A stretch of DNA of 64,000 bases from Bacteroidetes bacterium HGW-Bacteroidetes-4 (GTDB lineage Bacteria; Bacteroidota; Bacteroidia; Bacteroidales; SZUA-534): assembly GCA_002840905.1 (NCBI GenBank), contig PHDD01000003.1, forward strand, positions 12,376-76,375. The letters run 5' to 3'. The position numbers were made by a program, and so were the translations under genes. Position 1 is the stretch's first letter. Each line of letters begins with the position of its first letter. Of this stretch, positions 54,501 through 62,802 are shown piece after piece. The notes below the pieces were generated by a model. The model was not told the origin of the DNA. It saw only the letters and a program-made list of their open reading frames with translations, and searched no databases.

Positions 54501-55603
54501 CTACCGTGAATAATGAGCCTCAGCTTCGCGTAAGTATTGCCGATACAGGAATCGGGGTAAAAGAAGAACACCGCAGTCAGATTTTTGACCGTTTTTTTCA
54601 GGTGAATGTTCCTGAGACCAAAGCCACCGGAAGTGGTATCGGCTTGCATATCTGTAAAGAGTTTGTAGAACTTCACGGTGGAACTTTATGGATGGAACCC
54701 AATCAGGAACAGGGGAGCATTTTTGTTTTTACCATTCCTTTGGTAAACACCAACACCACTGATCTCGAAATTCATGAGGTGGTTGAAACCCTGAGTCCGG
54801 GAGTTTTGAATGCAGATGGAGCCGATATGACCGAACCAGCCAAACGCAAACAAAACATCCTGATTGTTGACGACAACGAGGATTTCCGCATCTTTTTGCG
54901 CGATAACCTGCAGGAATTTTTTGATGTGCTGGAAGCCGAAAATGGAAAAAAGGCGCTGGAAATATGTCTTGAGCATATTCCCGATATGGTAATCAGCGAT
55001 GTGATGATGCCCGAGATGGATGGCTACGAATTATGTAAAGTCCTGAAAAGCGACGTGCGCAGTTCTCATATTCCGGTAATTCTGCTTACAGCCCGTACTG
55101 CCAACGAACATATTGTTCAGGGACTTGAAACCGGTGCCGACGAATACATTACCAAACCGTTTAACCTCGACATTCTGATGCTCCGCATTAATAAGCTCCT
55201 GGAACAGCGGGTCGAAATACATCATCAGATTGTCCAGAAAAAAGAAATCAATCCTTCGGAAATTAAAGTCTCCTCGCTCGATGAACAACTGATTGACAAA
55301 GCCATAAAATGTGTTGAGGAAAACATGGACAACTCCGACTTTTCAGTGGAGCTCCTGAGTCAGGAAATGGGCATGAGCCGCGTACATTTATACAAAAAGC
55401 TATTATCGATTACCGGAAAAACCCCCATTGAGTTCATACGCATCCTGCGGTTAAAAAGAGCAGCCCAACTATTGGGAAAAAGCCAGTTAACTGTTTCGGA
55501 GGTTGCTTATCAGGTGGGTTTCAACAATCCCAAATACTTTAGCCGGTATTTTAAAGAGGAATTTGGATTGCTGCCCAGTGTTTATGCCGAAAAAAACAAA
55601 TAG
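51515..55603 (+). CDS. Hybrid two-component system (HTCS) sensor-regulator
   Basis: A 1362-residue single-protein two-component system. Order: signal peptide; a long periplasmic sensor built from two-bladed propeller repeats of the Reg_prop type (repeated LWIGSNNKGLLRID-like units); a Y_Y_Y domain (about 710-795); and one transmembrane helix (about 808-828). The kinase follows, with phospho-acceptor His862 (ISHEFRTQ) and an ATPase domain (DTGIGVKEEH, GSGIGLHICKE). Then come a receiver domain with Asp1162 (ISDVMMPEMDG) and a C-terminal AraC helix-turn-helix (VSEVAYQVGFNNPKYFSRYFK). It should sense an imported oligosaccharide and switch on this locus. The usual proline after HEFRT is glutamine (Gln867). 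It lies between the susCD operon and the GH3 gene. Confidence 0.93.
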   Translation: MKQLVCYILCWFWGLSLAAQTEYSFKHLTINQGLSNNQINCIFKDSRGFMWFGTGSGLNRYDGNSFKIFSHIQNDTNSIIDNNILSIQEDFQHNLWINTGSGYTLLNTQKERFIYPVGKYLQTLGYNDLLSFIYIDNARNFWLTNNRGECSMFDVSLQEWKKPDMLPKEALSDITHVGNMLYLVYTNGQIVHLNHTTLKVEKTEFLTNKFNLPEVNSLHIFVDNDGDRWLYQETNPNGIYYYSNKTNSWNHLTTDPKCLYTLSSNTVKDITSDDRNQIWIATDHGGLNLINKKTETNIHLEHHPGDKRSIVEKSMVCLYHDNENTLWAGSYKYGISYYSESIFKFKHIRLKVSDKEPTFDNDLNCFQEDHEGNLWIGSNNKGLLRIDHRTGKERLFQHQPENPQSLSNNVVVSLLNDSKNRLWVGTYQGGLNCYVNGQFVHYKGEPGNQNTVSNDNIWSLLEDSFGNLWIATLGGGLNRIDAKTGRFTHYTTNSTPPLSSNYVLCLHENREKNLLIGTAHGLVIYYPAQDRFITLSGNFSGTAQFINQNILSVFEDTRGLIWVGTRDGLNIINPKTDELVLLNKSTGIADNVICAILEDESKNLWVSTANGLSHLVVSTNPKTGEYHFIPSNYDERDGLQGAAFNERSAYRTSAGELIFGGTNGYNRVSPGRIKYNRNRPNLVFTDFLLFNKPVVIDSQYFKRVILEKPVSQTRVIDLYHQMNIFTIQFSALNYLQPAKTNYVYKLEGFDQDWVKTQGLNPSATYTNLDEGSYTFLVKAANNDGFWSEEPIALTINVHPPFWKTNWAVFIYYLMITGIILLVAGIMRQRIRNRFQITQERLESKRNRELDQMKLRFFTNISHEFRTQISLIVTPLDKLIKQTNDENTRKALKMISRNANKLLQLVNQILDFRKMDAKGHKLNLAMGDAVLVIREICHSFAETYEKKNINLTFSASSEEIRMNFDEDKLSKIVSNLLSNAYKFTPEGGRIDVKITFTTVNNEPQLRVSIADTGIGVKEEHRSQIFDRFFQVNVPETKATGSGIGLHICKEFVELHGGTLWMEPNQEQGSIFVFTIPLVNTNTTDLEIHEVVETLSPGVLNADGADMTEPAKRKQNILIVDDNEDFRIFLRDNLQEFFDVLEAENGKKALEICLEHIPDMVISDVMMPEMDGYELCKVLKSDVRSSHIPVILLTARTANEHIVQGLETGADEYITKPFNLDILMLRINKLLEQRVEIHHQIVQKKEINPSEIKVSSLDEQLIDKAIKCVEENMDNSDFSVELLSQEMGMSRVHLYKKLLSITGKTPIEFIRILRLKRAAQLLGKSQLTVSEVAYQVGFNNPKYFSRYFKEEFGLLPSVYAEKNK

Positions 55604-55650
55604 TTACTTATTATATGAAAATCAAAAATCAACATTTAATAGAAAAAAAC

Positions 55651-57801
55651 ATGCAAAAATTAGTTGTGGTTGCACTGCTGCTTGCCGCAGTTGGGTGCAA
55701 TCAAACCAAAGAACCATCAAATACGGAACTTATGGAATCAAAAATTGATTCATTGATTCAACAAATGACCCTGGAAGAGAAAATAGGGATGCTGCATGCC
55801 AGTTCTTCATTTACTTCCGGAGGAGTTGAGCGTTTGGGAATTCCCGAACTGGTAATGAGCGACGGCCCTCATGGGGTGCGTTTTGAACATGGTCGCGGAT
55901 GGGAACGCGATCTCACTGTCGACGATTCAGCCACTTACTTACCAACAGGTATTTGTCTGGCATCGACCTGGAATACCGATTTGGGATATCGCTACGGTGC
56001 GGTGCTGGGTACCGAAGCCAAACAGCGTGGAAAAGATGTTATTTTGGGGCCGGGCGTTAACATTATCCGTTCGCCACTTAACGGGCGTAATTTTGAGTAC
56101 CTGAGCGAAGATCCTTACCTGACTTCACGAATGGCTGTAGATTATATTAAAGGAGTGCAGGACCAGGGCATAGCAGCCTGCGTAAAACATTACGTGGCAA
56201 ACAATCAGGAAACCAACCGCAGCGGGGTAAATGTTACCGTTAGCGAGCAGGCTTTACGCGAAATCTACCTTCCCGCATTCAAGGTTTCTGTGATGGAGGC
56301 CAATGTGCATACAGTGATGGGCTCGTACAACAAACTGCGCGGCCAATACACTACGCACAATGAATATTTGGTAAATACTATTTTAAAAGGAGAATGGGGT
56401 TTTACCGGTTTGCTTATGAGCGATTGGGCTTCGGTACACAATACACGTGAAGCTTTGTTAAACGGTACCGATATTGAAATGGGAACCGAATTAACGCAGC
56501 CTACAATTGACTATAATAAGTTCTATCTGGCCGATTCGGCTTTGGCGATGATTAAAAGTGGAGAAGTTCCGGTTTCGGTGGTCGACGACAAAGTACGACG
56601 GATTTTACGCACGATGTTCCGGATTAATAAATTTGACGAAAGGACTCCCGGCGCCATCAACACAACGGAACACCAGCAAGTAGCGCTTCAGGTAGCCGAA
56701 GAAGGGATTGTTTTATTGAAAAACGATAATTTGCTGCCCATAGCGGTAGATAAAACAAAAACCATAGCTGTAATCGGCGACAATGCTATTCGGCGTCATG
56801 CCCATGGAGGCGGAAGTTCACAGGTGAATGCCAAGTATGAAATTACCCCGGTGGAAGGAATTCAAAAGCTGGTGGGCGATAAAGCAACCATTACGTTTGC
56901 TCCCGGTTATGAAGTTACCCGGGCCAACAAGGCCAACAAAAAAATGATTGCAGCAGCGGTTGAAACGGCTAAAAATGCCGATGTGGTAATTCTGGTGGGC
57001 GGATGGATTCATAATTACGACCCTTCGGTTTGGGGAGGCTTTGCATTTGACAGCGAGGCGGTGGATAAGCAAAATACCACCATGCCCTTTGGACAGGACG
57101 AACTGATAAAAGCCGTTGCAACGGTTAATAAAAATACGGTGGTGGTATTATTTGGTGGTGGACCGGTTGATATGTATCAGTGGATAAACCAGGTTCCTTC
57201 AATCATTCAGGCCTGGTATCCGGGAATGGAAGGAGGGAATGCATTAGCAAATATTTTGTTCGGTAAAACCAATCCTTCAGGAAAATTACCCATGACTTTT
57301 GCCAAAAAGCTTGAAGATAATCCGGCTCATTCTCTTGGAGAATTTCCGGGACAAAATTGGGAAGTAAACTACGGCGAAAGCATTTTTGTGGGTTACCGCT
57401 ATTTCGACAGCTATAAGGTAGCACCCGCTTTTGCTTTTGGGCACGGGCTTTCGTACACAACCTTTGTTTACAGCGACCTTTTTGCTGAAGACGACGAAGA
57501 CACCATTTATTTAACCTTTAGTTTGAGCAACGAGGGCAAAACAGCCGGAGCGGAAGTGGTTCAGGTTTATGTAGCCGATAAGGAATCGAGTGTTAAACGT
57601 CCTGAAAAAGAATTAAAAACCTTTACAAAAGTATTTTTGGAAGCGGGTGAATCAAGCACTATAGAATTACAGGTTTCGAAAGAATCGCTACGTTTTTTTA
57701 ACGAAGAAACCAATCAGTGGGAGTTTGAACCCGGACAGTTCGAAATACTTTTGGGTAGTTCATCGCGCGATATTCGCCTTAGCGAAACAATGAACCTTTA
57801 G
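55651..57801 (+). CDS. GH3 beta-glucosidase-like lipoprotein
   Basis: A GH3 enzyme of 716 residues with lipobox LLAAVGCNQ. The ATG at 55651 gives a normal signal peptide, whereas an upstream ATG at 55615 adds 12 polar residues. The nucleophile is Asp258 in GLLMSDWASV. The two-domain core is complete (GHGLSYTTF at the second-domain end) and is followed by a fibronectin-like domain (EVVQVYVADKESSVKRPEKEL). It probably releases glucose from de-branched oligosaccharides in the periplasm, the last step of xyloglucan breakdown. It follows the HTCS gene by 47 bases and may be co-transcribed with it. Confidence 0.9.
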   Translation: MQKLVVVALLLAAVGCNQTKEPSNTELMESKIDSLIQQMTLEEKIGMLHASSSFTSGGVERLGIPELVMSDGPHGVRFEHGRGWERDLTVDDSATYLPTGICLASTWNTDLGYRYGAVLGTEAKQRGKDVILGPGVNIIRSPLNGRNFEYLSEDPYLTSRMAVDYIKGVQDQGIAACVKHYVANNQETNRSGVNVTVSEQALREIYLPAFKVSVMEANVHTVMGSYNKLRGQYTTHNEYLVNTILKGEWGFTGLLMSDWASVHNTREALLNGTDIEMGTELTQPTIDYNKFYLADSALAMIKSGEVPVSVVDDKVRRILRTMFRINKFDERTPGAINTTEHQQVALQVAEEGIVLLKNDNLLPIAVDKTKTIAVIGDNAIRRHAHGGGSSQVNAKYEITPVEGIQKLVGDKATITFAPGYEVTRANKANKKMIAAAVETAKNADVVILVGGWIHNYDPSVWGGFAFDSEAVDKQNTTMPFGQDELIKAVATVNKNTVVVLFGGGPVDMYQWINQVPSIIQAWYPGMEGGNALANILFGKTNPSGKLPMTFAKKLEDNPAHSLGEFPGQNWEVNYGESIFVGYRYFDSYKVAPAFAFGHGLSYTTFVYSDLFAEDDEDTIYLTFSLSNEGKTAGAEVVQVYVADKESSVKRPEKELKTFTKVFLEAGESSTIELQVSKESLRFFNEETNQWEFEPGQFEILLGSSSRDIRLSETMNL

Positions 57802-57831
57802 AAGAATAAAAATACATTTGCCTTATGCTGT

Positions 57832-57873
57832 CCCGGAAGCCAGGTGGAAGTTAGTATCTACCTGGTTCCCGGG
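57832..57873. terminator. Bidirectional terminator between convergent genes
   Basis: A stem of about 14 bp (CCCGG...CCAGGT at 57832-57845 with ACCTGG...CCGGG at 57860-57873) has one mismatch and one G-T pair. Its right arm overlaps the last codons of the glycosyltransferase gene. T-runs are weak on both sides. Confidence 0.55.
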
Positions 57874-58850
57874 TTATTCTTGCTATTATGGAAACTGACC
57901 AGGTATTCCTGTTCGGTTTGTCCGGGAGTAGGGATTAACTCTGCTTGGCGACCCAGCGCGTGAAGATCCATTAGCGTGGAATACCCGGCCAGACTAATAA
58001 TTTGAGGGGTGTTTTTCAGAATAAAACACAAGTCGGGAGTCGATAAATGAGACACTTTAATAAGCGTACCTTGATCAGTCAATACTTTATTTTCAGGAAG
58101 TTCTTCCCCTGGTTTTCCACAAACCATTAAAACAGATTGCCTGCTCTTTGCAAATCGTTCCTCCATCTCTTTTTCAAAGCAGCTCCGAAAAGGTTCGGGT
58201 CCTGAAATTAAAATCAAAACGTTGGGTTTTAAATCGGGGAAAATAAAATTTTGAGGAAATTTGTAATTGGAGAAGCGCGAAAGAGGACCAATAAAACGAA
58301 CGTTTTTAGGCAAGGGTTTGCCATGCGATAAAACACCGGAAAGGCTTAATTCAGGATCTTCAAAATCAGGAACCCAGCATTCGTCGAAGCGATGAATCAG
58401 TAAGCGGGTGAAGCCGTGAAGCAACGGGGCAATAAACCCAAGAGATTTAGGCAACTGAATAAAAAGCTGATGCGTAATCAGTACGGAACGAACTTTTTTA
58501 TTCCACAAGCCATAGCGGTTGTCAGCCACCACCTGAGTAATGGCATAATTTCGTATAATTTTTTTTAATTTCCAGTGTTCCCAAAGGATGGCGCCCAAAA
58601 ATAAAGGCATCTGTAATAGGAGGAGAAAAAATAAATTTCTTTTGAGCGAATAACGCATGGAATAACCATTCAGGGGCAACGCAGTGAGATGAGGAAACTC
58701 CTTTTTTAAGAAAATAAAGGATGCTCCGTGGCCCGCCATTAAAACCTGGTGTCCTGCGTTTAAAAAACCGCTGATAAGCGGCACGCAGCGGGTGGCGTGT
58801 CCCAATCCCCAGTTTAAGGGAGCAAGCAAAATGGTTTCTGTTTTTTGCAT
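57858..58850 (-). CDS. Glycosyltransferase, GT28/MurG-like fold
   Basis: A 330-residue glycosyltransferase of the GT-B type. The N-terminal nucleotide-fold segment reads APLNWGLGHATRCVPLI. The C-terminal acceptor/donor region has LISGPEPFRSCFE and ISLAGYSTLMDLHALGRQAELIPTPGQTEQEYL, as in MurG-like and MGDG-synthase-like enzymes. The C-terminus stops soon after that motif (FHNSKNNPGTR), and its last residues are encoded in the terminator hairpin. The acceptor and pathway are unknown. It is convergent with the GH3 gene and not an obvious part of the utilisation locus. Confidence 0.8.
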   Translation of the reverse strand: MQKTETILLAPLNWGLGHATRCVPLISGFLNAGHQVLMAGHGASFIFLKKEFPHLTALPLNGYSMRYSLKRNLFFLLLLQMPLFLGAILWEHWKLKKIIRNYAITQVVADNRYGLWNKKVRSVLITHQLFIQLPKSLGFIAPLLHGFTRLLIHRFDECWVPDFEDPELSLSGVLSHGKPLPKNVRFIGPLSRFSNYKFPQNFIFPDLKPNVLILISGPEPFRSCFEKEMEERFAKSRQSVLMVCGKPGEELPENKVLTDQGTLIKVSHLSTPDLCFILKNTPQIISLAGYSTLMDLHALGRQAELIPTPGQTEQEYLVSFHNSKNNPGTR

Positions 58851-58957
58851 CGTTTACAAAGGTAAACTTATTCGCCACCGGTTTATAATACCACATCGAT
58901 AATTATTAATCAACCATAACGTTGATTAATTTTGTGCTGGTTTTATGATTTAAGTCA

Positions 58958-58988
58958 TTTGGACAAATGGTGGATAGTATTAATTTTG
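58958..58988 (+). promoter_or_regulatory. Full Bacteroidota-type promoter for the hemerythrin gene
   Basis: TTTG (58958-58961), a 19-base spacer, then TAATTTTG (58981-58988): both elements and the spacing match the Bacteroidota consensus. It implies a leader of about 100 bases before the ATG at 59094. Confidence 0.6.
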
Positions 58989-59093
58989 AGCGCGTTAAAC
59001 GAACACATTTTTTAAGCGCTGGAGTTGGTTGTTTGAATCACCCAGCACACAAGACAACAGAAGATAAAGTGATTTACCTAAATCTAATTTGGA

Positions 59094-59510
59094 ATGAAAA
59101 CAGATGCATTTAAGTGGAAAGAGTCGTATAGTGTGGGATTATCTTCTGTTGACAAACAACATGAAAAATTTCTATACCTGATAAACGAGTTGGGTGATTG
59201 TATTGCCGATAAATCATACAAGGAAAAAGGACAGCAACTGTTTTTTGCCTTATTGCATTTTGCCGACGAGTATTTGCTCAAGGAAAAAATGATGGCTAAT
59301 CATATTGATGGACTCGATTATTCATACTTCAGGGTTAAGCACAATGAGTTTTTAGGAAAGTTGCGCGAGTTTAAAGACAACTACAATCACGAATCTTCCG
59401 AAGAATTATTTATTGATTTGTATAATTATCTGAAAAAGTTGTATCCTGAGTTTCTTGCGCATTATACCCCTTCGTTAATTAAGATTTTAAAGGAGAATGG
59501 GATTAAATAG
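59094..59510 (+). CDS. Bacteriohemerythrin-like protein with incomplete iron ligand set
   Basis: A 138-residue hemerythrin-fold protein. Expected diiron ligands present are His23 (DKQHEKF), His55 and Glu59 (HFADEY), His83 (VKHNEF) and His123 (LAHYTP). The first His of the HxxxH motif is Phe79, and the closing Asp (five residues after His123) is Leu128. Two of the seven usual ligands are therefore missing. Oxygen binding may be lost or altered, leaving perhaps a one-metal or sensory role. It is a single gene with its own promoter and terminator. Confidence 0.8.
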   Translation: MKTDAFKWKESYSVGLSSVDKQHEKFLYLINELGDCIADKSYKEKGQQLFFALLHFADEYLLKEKMMANHIDGLDYSYFRVKHNEFLGKLREFKDNYNHESSEELFIDLYNYLKKLYPEFLAHYTPSLIKILKENGIK

Positions 59511-59570
59511 AAAACCAGTAGTAAAAAGGAATTAAAGTGAGCAGATAGGTTTACTGTTTATTATTCAGAG

Positions 59571-59595
59571 AGCCGCGTTATGCGGCTTCTTTTTT
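59571..59595 (+). terminator. Rho-independent terminator of the hemerythrin gene
   Basis: Stem AGCCGC / GCGGCT with loop GTTAT is followed by TCTTTTTTT. It abuts the convergent amidohydrolase stop codon. Confidence 0.8.
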
Positions 59596-60713
59596 TAAAC
59601 CAGTCGGGTAACCGTCGATTCCGCAGTAAGTGTTTGCTTTTTAAAATCGAAAGCTTCAACTAATAATACACCGGGTTTTTTGCCGGATTCAAAACTTCCC
59701 AGTTGCTTTTCAAAGCCCAAAGCCCAGGCACCATTTAAGGTAGCCCAGCTCAAAACCTCAATAAATGTAAGTTCCGGAAATTGAAGCAGAAGTGTTTTTA
59801 TTTCTTCAAAAACCGATAGCTGACCATTCGACGCCAGGCTATCGGTTCCCAGGCAAATGGGAAAGCCCGACTTTTGGAGCAAATTGACCGGAGGAAGTTT
59901 ATTTTCGATGTACAAGTTTGAATTGGGACAGAGTGCAATAAATATTTTTTGTTTTTCTTCGTCTGGCAAATTTCGAAGGTCCTGTATACATTCGGGTGCC
60001 ATATTAATATTATGAACCAAAAGCAATTGGTTTACCATGGGGTGTTGTAAAAGTAAGCGAAGTTTTTCGGTCGAAGCATGATTACTTTCTTTTGGATGCT
60101 CTTTATAATGGATGCTTAAGTTTTGCGGAACACTTAAACCATCGAGTATTAAGTTTATCAATTTGGTGGGTGTACCATAGAACGAATGGGGAGCAAGCGA
60201 TGCCGACAGTTTTTGTTGTTTAAAAGCTTCGTATAAAACATTGCCTTTATTCAGAACCGATTGATTGCTTTGGTTGGGCAACGAAAATAGTTCAATAAAA
60301 CTGTGGCTCTTAACAGGTGAGTTTGCTTTAAAGTTTAAGGTGTGCGGGGAATTTATCACATCGCCCAAACCATTAATTCCCCGACTCCACATATAGCGTA
60401 AGGCTTGTTGAATAGCCCCTTGTATTTCCGATTCAGGAGCTTCACGTAATTTTGGTACATTTTCTAAAAAAGAGGCTAATCCTTTTCCTGCTTCAAATTT
60501 ACCCTTCAGATGTGATAATTCTAAATGACAATGCACATTCACAAAACCGGGAATAAGAATTCCGCTGTAATACTCCAGTCCTGAAATCTCGCGAAGGGTT
60601 TCACTACCGCCACAAACCTCCAGAAGCTCACCTTCATCTGAAAGAATCAGATAACCATTTTTAACCGGAGGACCTGAAATCGGGAAAATTAAGTTAGCGG
60701 CTATTTTTCTCAT
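59595..60713 (-). CDS. Amidohydrolase family protein (possible aminofutalosine-type deaminase)
   Basis: A 372-residue metal-dependent hydrolase. The motif VNVHCHLELSHL supplies the HxH metal ligands. Later His residues are in LSIHYKEH and LLVHNINM, and the metal-binding Asp is in CLGTDSLASN. This is the cytosine/S-adenosylhomocysteine/chlorohydrolase subgroup. Bacteroidota that make menaquinone by the futalosine route have a deaminase of this type, so that role is possible, but no other menaquinone gene is in the window. Its start overlaps the preceding zinc-ribbon gene by 20 bases, which indicates coupled translation. Confidence 0.8.
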   Translation of the reverse strand: MRKIAANLIFPISGPPVKNGYLILSDEGELLEVCGGSETLREISGLEYYSGILIPGFVNVHCHLELSHLKGKFEAGKGLASFLENVPKLREAPESEIQGAIQQALRYMWSRGINGLGDVINSPHTLNFKANSPVKSHSFIELFSLPNQSNQSVLNKGNVLYEAFKQQKLSASLAPHSFYGTPTKLINLILDGLSVPQNLSIHYKEHPKESNHASTEKLRLLLQHPMVNQLLLVHNINMAPECIQDLRNLPDEEKQKIFIALCPNSNLYIENKLPPVNLLQKSGFPICLGTDSLASNGQLSVFEEIKTLLLQFPELTFIEVLSWATLNGAWALGFEKQLGSFESGKKPGVLLVEAFDFKKQTLTAESTVTRLV

Positions 60714-61368
60714 TTTTCTTTTGGTATTGGTAGCTTATTGACGTATCGCCTGCTGAAGTACTGACGCTACTGCTGTTTTTGTTTTTGGGAGCTTTACTTA
60801 AATAAAGCCCGCAGTTAACACAGTTTGAACTGTAAGCATTGCGCGGTTCGCCACAAGCCGGGCAAACCAATGGGTTTTTGAGCCAGGCTTGTTGTTTTTT
60901 CCAAAGTGCAGGTTCGCCCCAATCCAGGTTAGCATGGGCAAGGTTCAACAGTTTTGTCTTTAAGTTACTCAGTGTTTTGTGAAGGTTTATTATATAGAAA
61001 GCCAACCCGGCAAGAATCATTGTAATAGCTAATGCAACCGCATCGAACTGGAATAAAAAAACACCAATTGCCAGAAAAAGTAATAAGGCTATGGTATTTT
61101 CAAACATCGAAATACGTAGCGTAATTTTTGGAGCAATTGAATCGGAGTAGTAGCGTAACCTGATTTTCACGGGTAGCCTTGAAAGCGAGATGGCTGTTTC
61201 TGTGGTAAACTGATTATCGTCAAACCGTGCATTAAAGTGTTCAACAATAGCTTGGTGGAAGTTTTGTTCCTCAAAATTCTCGGGAGCATAAAAAACCAAT
61301 TCATCGGTAAAAACAAATGGGAACTTGTTCCAAAACCTTGTTCGCTCCTGTGAAACCGGGCTTTTCAT
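60694..61368 (-). CDS. Membrane protein with C-terminal zinc ribbon
   Basis: A 224-residue protein with a soluble N-terminal part (about 1-85), two closely spaced transmembrane helices (about 88-125) and a zinc-ribbon motif CPACGEP...CVNCGLY (about 170-190). The tail is Ser/Lys/Asn-rich. I do not recognise a named family. It shares 20 bases with the amidohydrolase gene, so the two products are probably made together. Function unknown. Confidence 0.75.
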   Translation of the reverse strand: MKSPVSQERTRFWNKFPFVFTDELVFYAPENFEEQNFHQAIVEHFNARFDDNQFTTETAISLSRLPVKIRLRYYSDSIAPKITLRISMFENTIALLLFLAIGVFLFQFDAVALAITMILAGLAFYIINLHKTLSNLKTKLLNLAHANLDWGEPALWKKQQAWLKNPLVCPACGEPRNAYSSNCVNCGLYLSKAPKNKNSSSVSTSAGDTSISYQYQKKNEKNSR

Positions 61369-61396
61369 AAAACAAATTTTTTGTATTAAGCCACAG

Positions 61397-61984
61397 CTAC
61401 CAGTTTATCTGATAAGTAATCAATTCTTTGCGGATAATAGCAGGCAGGGTGTCGTTCGGATTGTTAATCTCCTGACGAATCAATCCAACCGAATCGGCAT
61501 AATATTCTTTGGTATTCCATTTATTTATTCCCAACGATTCCTGATATTCAACCACAACCACAACCTTTTTGTATAGGCTGGAATCATGTGCCAGGTAAAA
61601 AGTATCGAGTTTGGCAATGGTTTTTCGTAAAATATCATCTCCATTTACATGATTCACTACCCATTCTGTGGTAACGGATTCAGCTAATAATTTTTTTAAT
61701 GGAAATTCGGTCGACATTTGAGTAATAGCATACTCATAAAGATAAGCCCCATCGATATAAGGAACCAGCTTTTCTTTAGACCAGGCTGAAGAGTTGATTT
61801 CAGTTTGGTAACTGTTGGGTTGGTAGCTTGGATGCACCAATGAGCGTTCTCCGTTGGTGTATGTCCACCAGGAACCGGGAAAAGCAGGGAAATAGGAGCG
61901 GGGATAAACTATATCCAAATCCGTTTCATCAGAGCAAGTCATAAAGAATAAGGATACGAATAAAAAAAGGAGAAGTTTTTTCAT
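61397..61984 (-). CDS. Hypothetical lipoprotein
   Basis: A 195-residue lipoprotein (lipobox LFFMTCSDE). It starts its mature part with DLDIVYPRSYFPAFPGSWWTYTNGE, a Trp/Tyr-rich opening often seen in secreted beta-rich Bacteroidota proteins of unknown function. It overlaps the lgt stop/start region by four bases (lgt ends at 61981), so it is translated together with the enzyme that lipidates proteins of its own kind. Confidence 0.75.
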   Translation of the reverse strand: MKKLLLFLFVSLFFMTCSDETDLDIVYPRSYFPAFPGSWWTYTNGERSLVHPSYQPNSYQTEINSSAWSKEKLVPYIDGAYLYEYAITQMSTEFPLKKLLAESVTTEWVVNHVNGDDILRKTIAKLDTFYLAHDSSLYKKVVVVVEYQESLGINKWNTKEYYADSVGLIRQEINNPNDTLPAIIRKELITYQINW

Positions 61985-62802
61985 ACTTTATAATTACCTG
62001 GTTTTTGCATTTCAACGGGCTTGTGCCGTAAGGCGTTTATTACCAGGGCAAAGCCGGCCAAAACAAACGGGATGCTAAGCATTTGTCCCATATTCAGTTG
62101 CATGTTTTCCTCAAAGGCAACCTGGTTTTCTTTCACAAACTCAATAAGAAAACGAGCGGTGAACAACAGGATTAAGAAAATGCCAAAAATTAATCCGTGC
62201 CGCTGACTTTGCCAGGTTTTCCGGAAAATGACCGAAAGCAATCCAAAAATAAACAGATAGCTCAGCGCTTCGTAAATTTGGGTCGGGTGTTTGGGAACTG
62301 TTTCACCGCGTAATTCAAAAATAAAACCCCAGGGAAGGTTTGTTTCGTGTCCATAAATTTCAGAATTCATTAAATTTCCCATTCGGATGAAAAATCCTGC
62401 CAAAGCTACTGCAATTACTACCCGGTCGAATATCCACAGGTAATTTTTTTTATGCTTGCGGACAAAAAAGTAAAGGGCAATTAAAATACCAATAGCCGCA
62501 CCATGACTGGCCAGACCACCGTGCCAAACAAACAAAATCTCGAGCGGATTTTTTAAATAGTACGCCGGTTCATAAAAAAGGCAATGTCCCAAACGTGCGC
62601 CAATAAGTGTCCCAATAAACATATACATAGTCAGGCTGTCGAGTACATCCTGTTTAATCCCTTCGCGCTTAAAATAGTTGAGTATAAGGTAATAACCGGC
62701 AACAAACGAAAGAGCAAAAAACAGGCCGTACCAGCGGGGACCCCATCCGCCGATGGTGAAAATTTCGGGATTTACATTCCAATGGATATATTGAAGCATC
62801 AT
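61981..62802 (-). CDS. lgt: Prolipoprotein diacylglyceryl transferase
   Basis: A 273-residue integral membrane enzyme that attaches diacylglycerol to the lipobox cysteine of pre-lipoproteins. Seven hydrophobic segments are visible. Conserved motifs are GARLGHCLFYEP, WHGGLASHGAAIGI and RMGNLMNSEIYG, then HPTQIYEALSYL. The window itself encodes many lipoproteins that would be its substrates. The next gene overlaps it by four bases. Confidence 0.95.
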   Translation of the reverse strand: MMLQYIHWNVNPEIFTIGGWGPRWYGLFFALSFVAGYYLILNYFKREGIKQDVLDSLTMYMFIGTLIGARLGHCLFYEPAYYLKNPLEILFVWHGGLASHGAAIGILIALYFFVRKHKKNYLWIFDRVVIAVALAGFFIRMGNLMNSEIYGHETNLPWGFIFELRGETVPKHPTQIYEALSYLFIFGLLSVIFRKTWQSQRHGLIFGIFLILLFTARFLIEFVKENQVAFEENMQLNMGQMLSIPFVLAGFALVINALRHKPVEMQKPGNYKV

